The notes under the pieces were generated by a model. That model made no database searches. It was not told the DNA's origin and worked only from the letters and a program-made list of their open reading frames with translations. A stretch of DNA of 64,000 bases from JBJHBP01 sp050485645 (lineage in GTDB: Bacteria; Pseudomonadota; Gammaproteobacteria; Steroidobacterales; Rariloculaceae). The stretch is taken from contig JBJHBT010000007.1 in assembly GCA_050485645.1 (NCBI GenBank), forward strand, positions 90,178 to 154,177, read 5' to 3'. Made by a program: the position numbers and the translations under genes. This document shows, piece after piece, positions 7,617 to 14,188 of the stretch (positions are counted from its first letter, which is position 1; every line of letters begins with the position of its first letter).

Positions 7617-7673
7617 GCAGCCTTGAATACCGGAGCTGCCTGGGCATGGAGCTGACAACAGTCAGCGCGCATG
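7617..7673 (-). ncRNA. Twin-hairpin structured element, copy 4
   Basis: Plus-strand hairpin A: GCAGC (7617-7621) with GCTGC (7635-7639); the T-to-C change at the second position is matched by A-to-G on the partner strand. The TTGAA loop start and the linker CTGGG are kept. Hairpin B: CATG (7645-7648), GCTGAC (7651-7656), loop AACA, GTCAGC (7661-7666), CATG (7670-7673). Its inner stem pairs but differs in sequence from copies 1-3. It lies 78 bp after the terminator at 7751-7787. Confidence 0.65.
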
Positions 7674-7750
7674 CGGCATAGGGTCGGAGGCTTGGCGTAT
7701 GTTGGCGAGCCGAAATCCGCTCGCGGTGGATGCCCGATTGATCACACGGC

Positions 7751-7787
7751 GGAAAGAAAAGCAGCCGAAGGCGCAAACCTTCGGCTG
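7751..7787 (-). terminator. Intrinsic terminator downstream of topB
   Basis: On the minus strand CAGCCGAAGG, a 6-nt loop and CCTTCGGCTG form a perfect 10-bp stem followed by CTTTTCTTTCC. No gene is visible between it and the topB stop at 8223, so it probably ends the topB transcript. Confidence 0.85.
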
Positions 7788-8222
7788 GAGAGGAAGAAAC
7801 CACCTGTGGGCTGATACAGATTCAGGCCGTCGTCAAAGCCGTTCGCTGCGTCAACCATCCACTCGGCCCGTATCGTGGCTGGAGCCGACATTCGCTGGCA
7901 CAAATCCATGCACAAAAGGAACCCGTTATTCCGCCGGCGGGTACCGGCGCCGAGTACCGTTCACCCCGAAGGGTCTCCTGGCGATTCGCTCCCCGTCGAT
8001 GCGGGCAAACCGCCAGGAGACCCTTCGATGCAAACGGAAGAACCCCCGATCAGCGTGAACCGTGCGGCGACGATTCGTCGATGAGCTGCCTTCTCACCAC
8101 CCGGCCACGGGCCGTGCGGCGTGCACACCGTTGCAGAAGGAAGGGCGTGCTGGGAGTGCCCCGCAGGGTGCGGGGCGCGCTTCGCCGCCGGGACTGGCGG
8201 ACGAACTCGTGTCAGTGCCGGG
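7788..8222. other. Gene-free, hairpin-rich stretch between topB and its terminator
   Basis: No supported coding sequence is present. It contains an imperfect palindrome (CGGTAC arms, about 7938-7959), a perfect 17-bp inverted repeat (7967-7983 with 8011-8027) and a short CCCCGCA/TGCGGGG stem (8159-8175). It may be a long structured 3' region of topB or a DNA-processing site. Confidence 0.5.
7967..8027. repeat. Perfect 17-bp inverted repeat with 27-nt spacer
   Basis: The left arm CGAAGGGTCTCCTGGCG (7967-7983) and right arm CGCCAGGAGACCCTTCG (8011-8027) are exact reverse complements. Neither side has a T-run, so it is not a standard intrinsic terminator. Candidate oriT, single-strand origin or RNA structure. 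Confidence 0.75.
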
Positions 8223-10244
8223 TCAGTTCGCCTTGGGCGATGACTGGCGTCGTGGTTTGCGAGCTGCGGCGCGCCGGCTGCCGGAGGAATCGATGGGCAC
8301 GGTGCCCTTGCAATCGGGATAGCGGCTGCACGACCAGAAGGCGCCGTTCTTGCCGCTGCGCTGGCGCGTGGACGCCCCGCATACCGGGCAGGCCGGCCCC
8401 TCGGGCAGCTTGATCGACAGGACCGCGCCGCGATGCTGCTGCACCAACTGCGCGACCCAGGCCGATTGTTTGTCGATGAAGGTGTCCAGCGTCATCTGGC
8501 CGGTCTCGATCATGTCCAGCGCCTGTTCCCAGATCGCCGTTGTACCGGGATCGGCAATCGCTACCGGCACCGCGTCGATGAGTGTGAAGGCGGTATCCGA
8601 TGCGCGAATCGCCCGTCCCTTCTTGACCAGATAGCCGCGGGCCAGCAGGCCGTTGATGATGGCGGCGCGCGTGGCTTCGGTGCCGATACCCGTCGTCTCG
8701 CGTAGCTTCGCCTTCAGGCGTGGATCGGTGACCAGCTTCGCCACTCCCTTCATCGCCCTGACCAGCTCGCCCTGCGTGTAGGGTTTCGGTGGCTGCGTCT
8801 TGAGTGCCTTGAGATCCACCTGGCCGACGGTGCAGCGTGTGCCGGCAACGAGCGCGGGCAATGTCTGGCTGCGCTGCGCTCTGTCGTCGTCTGCCGTCTC
8901 CTGCTGCTTGCCGGGCAGTGCCAGGTGCCAGCCAGGCGCGACGATCTGCTTGCCCACCGCCTGCAACGATTGCCCGCCGCAGGTAAGCAACGCCATCGTG
9001 CGATCGAACTCGTGATGCGGCAGGAACTGCGCCAGGTAGTGCGCTCGGATCAGCGTGTACACGGTCCGTTCCTTCTCCGACATGGCCGAGAGATTCGTCG
9101 GTTCAAGCGTTGGAATGATGCCATGGTGGGCCGTCACCTTGCTGTCGTTCCAGGCACGCGAGCGTTGCGTTCGGTCGAGCTTGTCGATCAGCGGGCGCAG
9201 ACCGGGATCGGTGGCAAGCAAAGCATCGAGTACCGTCGGCACCTCGGCCAACATGCTTTCGGGCAGGTAGCCCGCGTCGCTGCGTGGATAGGTCGTAGCC
9301 TTGTGCACCTCATACAGTGCCTGGGCGATGTCCAGCGTCTCCTGCACGTCGAGCCCAAAGCGCTTGGAACACACTTCCTGGAGTGTCCCCAGGTCGAACG
9401 GCAGCGGCGGTGCCTCGCGCACACGCTCGGTCTCCACCGACAGCACCTGTACTTCACGCGCCGCGCGTATGTACTCGACGGCTTGCTGCGCCACCGGCTG
9501 TTGCAGGCAACGGCCTGCCTCATCCGTGGTGCCATCGGGTGGTATCCAGTTCGCGATGAACGATTGGCCTGCGTCGGACAGCAGGACATCGACAGCCCAA
9601 TACGGTACGGAGACAAAGCGTGCGATCTCGCGGTCGCGATCCACCACCAGGCGCAGCGTCGGTGTCTGCACACGGCCGACCGACAGCACGCCTTGATATC
9701 CGGCCTGCCTGCCCAGCACGGTGAACAAGCGGCTGAGGTTCATCCCAATCAACCAGTCTGCCCGCGATCGGGCGAGCGCCGAGTAGTACAGGGGCAGCGT
9801 CTCGATCGACGGCTTGAGTGCTTCGAGTGCTTTGCGAATCGACGCCTCGTTCAGTGCGGACAACCACAGCCGCTGGATCGGTCCGCGATAGCCGCACAGC
9901 TCGATGAGCTCGCGGGCGATCATCTCGCCCTCGCGATCGGCGTCGGTGGCAATCACCAGCTCGCTGGCTTGGCCGACGAGCTGCTGCACGATCTTGAACT
10001 GCGCCGCGGTCGAAGCCTTGACCTCGATGCGCCAGCGCTCGGGAATAATGGGCAACTGCTCGATGGACCAGCGCCTGTACTGCTCGCCGTAGGCTTCCGG
10101 CGGCGCGGCCTCGACCAGATGGCCGATGCACCAGGTCACCGTCACGCCCGGTCCGCTGTAGCAGCCGGAGCCGCGTTGCCCGGCGCCCAGCACACGGGCG
10201 ATGTCTTTGCCTTGCGAAGGTTTTTCGCACAGATATACCCGCAC
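8223..10244 (-). CDS. topB: DNA topoisomerase III (type IA), ICE-borne
   Basis: This is a full-length type IA topoisomerase of 673 aa. The Toprim domain is N-terminal (MRVYLCEKPSQGKDIARVLG, then ATDADREGE near residue 100 with the DxD-type acidic cluster). The central domain has VGRVQTPTL near 195, and the catalytic tyrosine is Y319 in TYPRSD. A C-terminal zinc-ribbon (CPVC and SCSRYPDC) lies near residues 625-660, unlike short forms that lack it. The start is GTG at 10244 with AAGGAGG in front. TopB is a standard member of the PFGI-1/SPI-7 ICE core, next to ssb, and would resolve intermediates during element replication or transfer. Its promoter region contains a TATACCACTGGTATA palindrome. 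Confidence 0.95.
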   Translation of the reverse strand: MRVYLCEKPSQGKDIARVLGAGQRGSGCYSGPGVTVTWCIGHLVEAAPPEAYGEQYRRWSIEQLPIIPERWRIEVKASTAAQFKIVQQLVGQASELVIATDADREGEMIARELIELCGYRGPIQRLWLSALNEASIRKALEALKPSIETLPLYYSALARSRADWLIGMNLSRLFTVLGRQAGYQGVLSVGRVQTPTLRLVVDRDREIARFVSVPYWAVDVLLSDAGQSFIANWIPPDGTTDEAGRCLQQPVAQQAVEYIRAAREVQVLSVETERVREAPPLPFDLGTLQEVCSKRFGLDVQETLDIAQALYEVHKATTYPRSDAGYLPESMLAEVPTVLDALLATDPGLRPLIDKLDRTQRSRAWNDSKVTAHHGIIPTLEPTNLSAMSEKERTVYTLIRAHYLAQFLPHHEFDRTMALLTCGGQSLQAVGKQIVAPGWHLALPGKQQETADDDRAQRSQTLPALVAGTRCTVGQVDLKALKTQPPKPYTQGELVRAMKGVAKLVTDPRLKAKLRETTGIGTEATRAAIINGLLARGYLVKKGRAIRASDTAFTLIDAVPVAIADPGTTAIWEQALDMIETGQMTLDTFIDKQSAWVAQLVQQHRGAVLSIKLPEGPACPVCGASTRQRSGKNGAFWSCSRYPDCKGTVPIDSSGSRRAAARKPRRQSSPKAN

Positions 10245-10401
10245 GCTCGGCCTCCTTCGTCATGGCGTGGCGTTTCCTGAGACAGGGCCAGCATGGCGGG
10301 CGGATGGCGACGTGACAGCAAACAAGCCGGACTTGCACCAGACCGGCTTTCAGCAGGCGCTCGGATGGTCGGGTGAGTGGAAGCCAGCGGAACGTGGCAG
10401 A

Positions 10402-10421
10402 GCTATACCACTGGTATAAAC
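10402..10421. promoter_or_regulatory. Palindromic operator candidate upstream of topB
   Basis: TATACCACTGGTATA (10404-10418) is a perfect palindrome around a central base. The surrounding 20 bp are repeated exactly at 12369-12388, before the PFL_4669 gene. Both lie about 150-160 bp upstream of a minus-strand start codon. Confidence 0.7.
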
Positions 10422-10491
10422 CGCGCACGACTGGCGCACGGTGAGCGGCTGACGGCTGGTCCAGCCGCTCACTCGGCACTAGGCACCAGGG

Positions 10492-10890
10492 TTACTCGTC
10501 GGGAGACTGGTCGGCGGTCTGGCCCTTGACGCTCACCGTCACGCTTTCGATCCGGTACGGCAGGATGCCCACGCGGCGGGCCTCGATCTTGAAGGTCACG
10601 CGCTCGTTCTCGTCGGCGTCCTCCCACTCGTCGCGCACGGCGCGGCCTTCGACCAGTACGCGCATGCCTTTTTGGTACAGGGTCTGCCAGTGTTCGACGT
10701 CGCGGTGCCACAGCTCGACCGGCGCCCAAAAGCCGCCCCGGTCTTCGTATTCGCCATCCTTCCGTGGAATCGGGTTGTCGAAATAGACGTTCAAGCGCAA
10801 CAAGCGGCGGGGTTCCTCGTTGCCGTTGGGAAACTCGCGGTACTCAGGCGCAGAACCGATATTGCCTTCGCCGTAGAAGTGGGTGCTCAT
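10492..10890 (-). CDS. ssb: Single-stranded DNA-binding protein, ICE type, 132 aa
   Basis: The OB-fold protein begins MSTHFYGEGNIGSAPEYREF and continues with RLNVYFDNP, GGFWAPVELWH, LYQKGMRVLVEGR and VTFKIEARRVGI. The VLVEGR and aromatic FWAPVELW segments are typical of SSB proteins, and the early GNIG start is the usual ICE-SSB form. It lacks the long acidic tail of housekeeping SSB but ends in DQSPDE, a short acidic tip. The start at 10890 has AGGAGG upstream and overlaps the DUF3158 stop by 4 bp, indicating translational coupling in the PFL_4669-DUF3158-ssb operon. Confidence 0.9.
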   Translation of the reverse strand: MSTHFYGEGNIGSAPEYREFPNGNEEPRRLLRLNVYFDNPIPRKDGEYEDRGGFWAPVELWHRDVEHWQTLYQKGMRVLVEGRAVRDEWEDADENERVTFKIEARRVGILPYRIESVTVSVKGQTADQSPDE

Positions 10891-11438
10891 GGTGCCTCCT
10901 GGAGAGTGGTGGGGCGGATCGAAGTGGCGTGCCCTTCGACACGCCGGTGGTAGATCGCGTCGGCCTGGGCCATCTTGTTGGCGCAGTCCTGGGCTAGCCG
11001 GGCGATGCTGTGCGTGAGGCTGATCTGCATGTTCAGCGTGATGCGCTGCAGCTCCATCGCATGGAGGTCGTCGATCAGCGAGGCCTGCGTCGCGGGGTCG
11101 GTCAGCAGCGCTTCCCACAACGCGACGCCCATACTGGAACGATCGAGGTTGCGCCAGCGCAGGAAGGTCGTGCCTGCGCCAGTCGGTTGTTGGGCCAGTT
11201 GCACGCCAAGCCGGTTGAAGGGATGGCCGCGCGCCTGCGACAGCACCCGCCGCTGTGCCAGGGCGATCAAGTCGTCCCGCAGCACATGGCACTGGCTGGC
11301 CCAGGCCTCCAAACTCCCCTTACCCTTAAAAGGCTTCAAAAGGCCTTTTAGGTAGGCTGCGTGTTCCAGTCGCAGGAAGTCCGCCTGTTCCAACGGCTTG
11401 AAGCGCGTCGGTGTGCCGGTAAAGAGCGAGTCCGTCAT
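10887..11438 (-). CDS. DUF3158 family ICE protein, 183 aa
   Basis: The protein matches the DUF3158 family that sits between PFL_4669 and ssb in PFGI-1-class ICEs. It starts MTDSLFTGTPTRFKPLEQADFLRL and contains GKGSLEAWASQCHVLRDDLI, FLRWRNLDRSSMG and RITLNMQISLTHSIARLAQD; it looks wholly helical and cytosolic. Start and stop each overlap a neighbour by 4 bp (ATGA), so the three genes are translationally coupled. Function is not established; context suggests replication or partition support. Confidence 0.88.
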   Translation of the reverse strand: MTDSLFTGTPTRFKPLEQADFLRLEHAAYLKGLLKPFKGKGSLEAWASQCHVLRDDLIALAQRRVLSQARGHPFNRLGVQLAQQPTGAGTTFLRWRNLDRSSMGVALWEALLTDPATQASLIDDLHAMELQRITLNMQISLTHSIARLAQDCANKMAQADAIYHRRVEGHATSIRPTTLQEAP

Positions 11439-12220
11439 GCCGGGGCATCCTCGTCGGATGTGGCACCGTCATCGTCCGCATCGTCCGTGTCCTCGCCGGC
11501 TGGCGCAGCGGGAGCGGTTACTGTGTTGGTCTGCCTGCCACCCAGCGGCGAACGGCGAGTGATGGGTGGAGCGAAGCGCGAGCGGCGCGTGCCTTCGAGC
11601 ACGTCGATCGGCAGTTCGCCGAACTTCTCCAGCGCCGTCCGCGCCACGGCATTCTTCGCCGCGAAGTCATCGCGTGTGCAGCCGGAGTAGCGATACTGCT
11701 GCGCCAACGAAAACAGGCTGCGCAATGCATGCCCACCATCGTTGAGCCAGCGTTCCAGGGTGCCGCGATCGATCAGCGCGGTGTGATGCGCCAGAATCAG
11801 GCGTCGCGCCAGGTCGTCGTAGTCGGCCAGCAGGTACACTGCCATGAAGCCGAGCTGGGCATTCACGAACAGCGGCAACTTCACCGGCTGCACGTTCATG
11901 TTCTCGCCCAGCGACAGCGCCGGTGGCACGTCGGCCAAGGCCTGATCGACTTGCTCGCGCAAGGTTTGCAGGCGCGTCTTGGTATCTGCGATCTTGTCTT
12001 CGATGCGCAGCATCCAGAAATCGGAGTACGGATCGTCCTGCTCGGCGCCGCGCTTGAGCTTGTTCATGATGGAGATGAAGCCGTTCAGGCCGATGATGCC
12101 GGGCCGGCCTTCGGCGGGCGCGCGACCGTGCCAGATACGTGAGGCGTGATGGGTGTGCAGCGTCAGTGCCATCGCACTGCGCAGCGCGCCGAGGTTCAGT
12201 TGCAGGGGTTCGTTGGCCAT
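11435..12220 (-). CDS. PFL_4669 family integrating conjugative element protein (TIGR03761), 261 aa
   Basis: The protein matches the PFL_4669 family: MANEPLQLNLGALRSAMALTLH, GLNGFISIMNKLKRGAEQDD, PVKLPLFVNAQLGFMAVYLL and CTRDDFAAKNAVARTALEKFGEL. Residues about 215-261 are a disordered acidic Ala/Asp tail. It is first in a coupled three-gene operon with DUF3158 and ssb. The upstream 193-bp gap carries a TATACCACTGGTATA palindrome identical to the one before topB, suggesting shared control. Role unknown but conserved in the element's replication/maintenance block. Confidence 0.9.
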   Translation of the reverse strand: MANEPLQLNLGALRSAMALTLHTHHASRIWHGRAPAEGRPGIIGLNGFISIMNKLKRGAEQDDPYSDFWMLRIEDKIADTKTRLQTLREQVDQALADVPPALSLGENMNVQPVKLPLFVNAQLGFMAVYLLADYDDLARRLILAHHTALIDRGTLERWLNDGGHALRSLFSLAQQYRYSGCTRDDFAAKNAVARTALEKFGELPIDVLEGTRRSRFAPPITRRSPLGGRQTNTVTAPAAPAGEDTDDADDDGATSDEDAPA

Positions 12221-12368
12221 AGGGGCAACTCGCTGTAAATGGACGAGTCGCCAGCATTCGCGAACTGCGGAAGGCAGTCAGTCAACAAACCGCATCGGGC
12301 CGTCGCCCATTTGGCGAAGTGGGGATCAGGCTCGGCGCGACGATCGCGCCTGGAAGGCTCCGTGTACC

Positions 12369-12388
12369 GCTATACCACTGGTATAAAC
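12369..12388. promoter_or_regulatory. Palindromic operator candidate upstream of the PFL_4669 operon
   Basis: Exact 20-bp copy of the site at 10402-10421, with the palindrome TATACCACTGGTATA at 12371-12385, in the gap between STY4528 and PFL_4669. Confidence 0.7.
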
Positions 12389-12413
12389 GGGCGCCGAGAC
12401 GATCGCGCTGCCA

Positions 12414-13607
12414 TCAAGGCATGCGAAAGAGCGCGTGCAAACGTGCAATGTGTTCCTGCACACGTGCGGGATCGGCCGGCTTGGATGGCTCCGTGGCCGG
12501 CGAAGAAGTCGGTGACCGCGTGGGCGATGCGGCAGCAGCCGGTCCTGACTGGCCCACCCAGGCATGGAACTCACCCTTGATCGCTTTCTGGATGACCCCG
12601 AACAGATACCCCGCCGGGTTGCGGATGCCGCCGGCTTGGCAGCGGGCCGCCCATTCGTCGAGCACCGCCTGTTGCAGCGCCTCGTCGACCTGACGCAAGG
12701 CGACCAGGGCACCCGACTGCTGTTCGTGCTTCAAGGCGAGAAAGCGCTGGGGCAAACGAAGATTTTCTCGCGCGCGCGGTACTGTACGTACTTTATTACT
12801 TATACGTTCATTACGTACTGTACGGTCCTCGTTCGGATTCCGAAGCAAGTTGTCTGGCGGGGCTTTGCGCCCTGATTCGGATTCCGAAGACAGTGGCTCG
12901 CCATTCCGAATCAGGGCTTGCTGGCCTTCTTCGGATTCGTGAATCGTCTCGTCCTGTGGATAACTTTCGGCCGTGCTCCACCCCTGGCTGGCCAGCCGCT
13001 GCACCAGCACCTGCAGCCGTGTGGGCAGGGCACGGCCGCTGAGCAGCGGGTCTTCGGCGATTTCCTTGAGTGTGTGGATGCCGACGGTCTGCACGGCCTT
13101 GCTCGCATGGGTGAGCGCCTGGCTGATCAAACCCAGGTAATCCGCGTCGAGCTGCATGCCTTCGAACGGCGACAGCGGCTCGTCGTGCAGCACGTACAGA
13201 TTGCCCTGGATGCGCCCGGTGCGCGGATCGCGCCGTCGCCGCACCAGGCTCAGCCACCGCGTCAGGCGCAGCAGCGTGAGCGCACGCGCCACGGTCTCGG
13301 AGGACGCCTTCGGCGCGCACGGCATCGAGGCCAGGTAGGGACGGAGCTGGTCATAGGTCGGGAAGGCGGTGATGCCGTCGTCGTTGAGCAGCAGACGAAA
13401 CACCTGCCAGGCGTTGCGTTCCAGCGGCGTGAGGCGATGATCGAGAAACAAGGCGCGCGGGACGGCTTCATGACGGTTGCCGCTGAACAGGAAGCCATCG
13501 GCAGCCGTCGTCCCGGTTTGCCGCGTTGGCATGCGCTGCATGGCCTGATCGAGCAGCGCGGAGAGTGAGACAGGACCATCGCCTTGACGCGGCGTGTCGA
13601 TCCCCAT
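12414..13607 (-). CDS. STY4528 family pathogenicity-island replication protein, 397 aa
   Basis: The protein matches the STY4528 family. It opens with a helix-rich segment, then FLFSGNRHEAVPRALFLDHRL and LTPLERNAWQVFRLLLND, a winged-helix-like region (about 45-130) with SSETVARALTLLRLTRWLSL. A low-complexity Ser/Glu linker spans about 225-265, and the C-terminal GIRNPAGYLFGVIQKAIKG is typical of replication initiator-like proteins. The ATG is 3 bp after the DUF2857 stop, so translation is coupled. Codons around 12,780-12,940 are unusually AT-rich and repeat-rich for this gene (see 12781-12938). Confidence 0.88.
   Translation of the reverse strand: MGIDTPRQGDGPVSLSALLDQAMQRMPTRQTGTTAADGFLFSGNRHEAVPRALFLDHRLTPLERNAWQVFRLLLNDDGITAFPTYDQLRPYLASMPCAPKASSETVARALTLLRLTRWLSLVRRRRDPRTGRIQGNLYVLHDEPLSPFEGMQLDADYLGLISQALTHASKAVQTVGIHTLKEIAEDPLLSGRALPTRLQVLVQRLASQGWSTAESYPQDETIHESEEGQQALIRNGEPLSSESESGRKAPPDNLLRNPNEDRTVRNERISNKVRTVPRARENLRLPQRFLALKHEQQSGALVALRQVDEALQQAVLDEWAARCQAGGIRNPAGYLFGVIQKAIKGEFHAWVGQSGPAAAASPTRSPTSSPATEPSKPADPARVQEHIARLHALFRMP
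12781..12938. repeat. AT-rich island plus iteron-like repeats inside the STY4528 gene
   Basis: ACTGTACG occurs at 12781 and 12817 flanking an AT-rich core with further TACGTAC matches. TTCGGATTC occurs at 12832, 12876 and 12930, with an inverted copy near 12904. GCCCTGATTCGGA (12869-12881) is inverted at 12905-12917. Two full TTCGGATTCCGAAG copies are at 12832-12845 and 12876-12889. It could be an origin-like site or merely the coding of a Ser-Glu linker. Confidence 0.5.
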
Positions 13608-13610
13608 GGC

Positions 13611-14171
13611 CTACGCCAATCCCTGGTCGATCCAGCTCCGGATCGTTGCCCAGATGACGGAGGCCGGCAAGGCGAGTGTTTCGGCCAGATCGAGTGTGAG
13701 GTTGAGCATCGCCACATCGTCGTCCAGCGCGATGCCGCGCTGATCGACTGCGGGCTTCCAGCGTGCCCACAGGTCCGTGTCCTGCTGCTCGCTGAGCACG
13801 GGATGGCGTCCTTTGCGTTTGGGCAGGCCGAGAATGTCCCGGCGCAGCGCCACTTCCTGATGGGTCAGGCCATAGAACCTGCTGACCATCTCCGTGCTCG
13901 CACCCAGGCGCAGCATGCGATCGACGGTGGCGATCTCCTGCTCGACATCCTCTACCTGACGCAGCAGGCGTTGCAGCACCTCGCGGTTCACCTTCACGGA
14001 GCACCAGGACACCGTGGCGTTCACCAGCATGCTGACCAGCTCCGGGTGTTTGAGTGCATCCAGCTCCACGTCGCCGAAGCCCATCGCCTTGCAACGGCGC
14101 AACTGCCCGTTGCGCAGGTCGTGCAGCGCCTGGGCGATCACGGCTTGGTTGAGAGGATGCGGTACCGACAT
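13611..14171 (-). CDS. DUF2857 domain ICE protein, 186 aa
   Basis: The protein resembles DUF2857 family members next to parB in PFGI-1-class ICEs. It starts MSVPHPLNQAVIAQALHDLR, continues LRRCKAMGFGDVELDALKHP, and has RMLRLGASTEMVSRFYGLTH, a helix-turn-helix-like segment typical of FlhC-type regulators, followed by RRDILGLPKRKGRHPVLSE. The ATG at 14171 has GGAG upstream and lies 17 bp after the parB stop. A DNA-binding role is an inference from the HTH-like segment; the family function is not established. Confidence 0.85.
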   Translation of the reverse strand: MSVPHPLNQAVIAQALHDLRNGQLRRCKAMGFGDVELDALKHPELVSMLVNATVSWCSVKVNREVLQRLLRQVEDVEQEIATVDRMLRLGASTEMVSRFYGLTHQEVALRRDILGLPKRKGRHPVLSEQQDTDLWARWKPAVDQRGIALDDDVAMLNLTLDLAETLALPASVIWATIRSWIDQGLA

Positions 14172-14188
14172 CGTGCGCTCCCGCAGCC

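Noticed and set aside
884..7673. CRISPR-like array from the repeated hairpin element
   Set aside because: Copies are 1.5-3.4 kb apart with genes between them, no regular spacers and no cas genes.
8925..10280. Long plus-strand open frame (451 codons) opposite topB
   Set aside because: Antisense shadow of a clear topoisomerase III gene; no motif or ribosome site, composition typical of GC-rich reverse frames.
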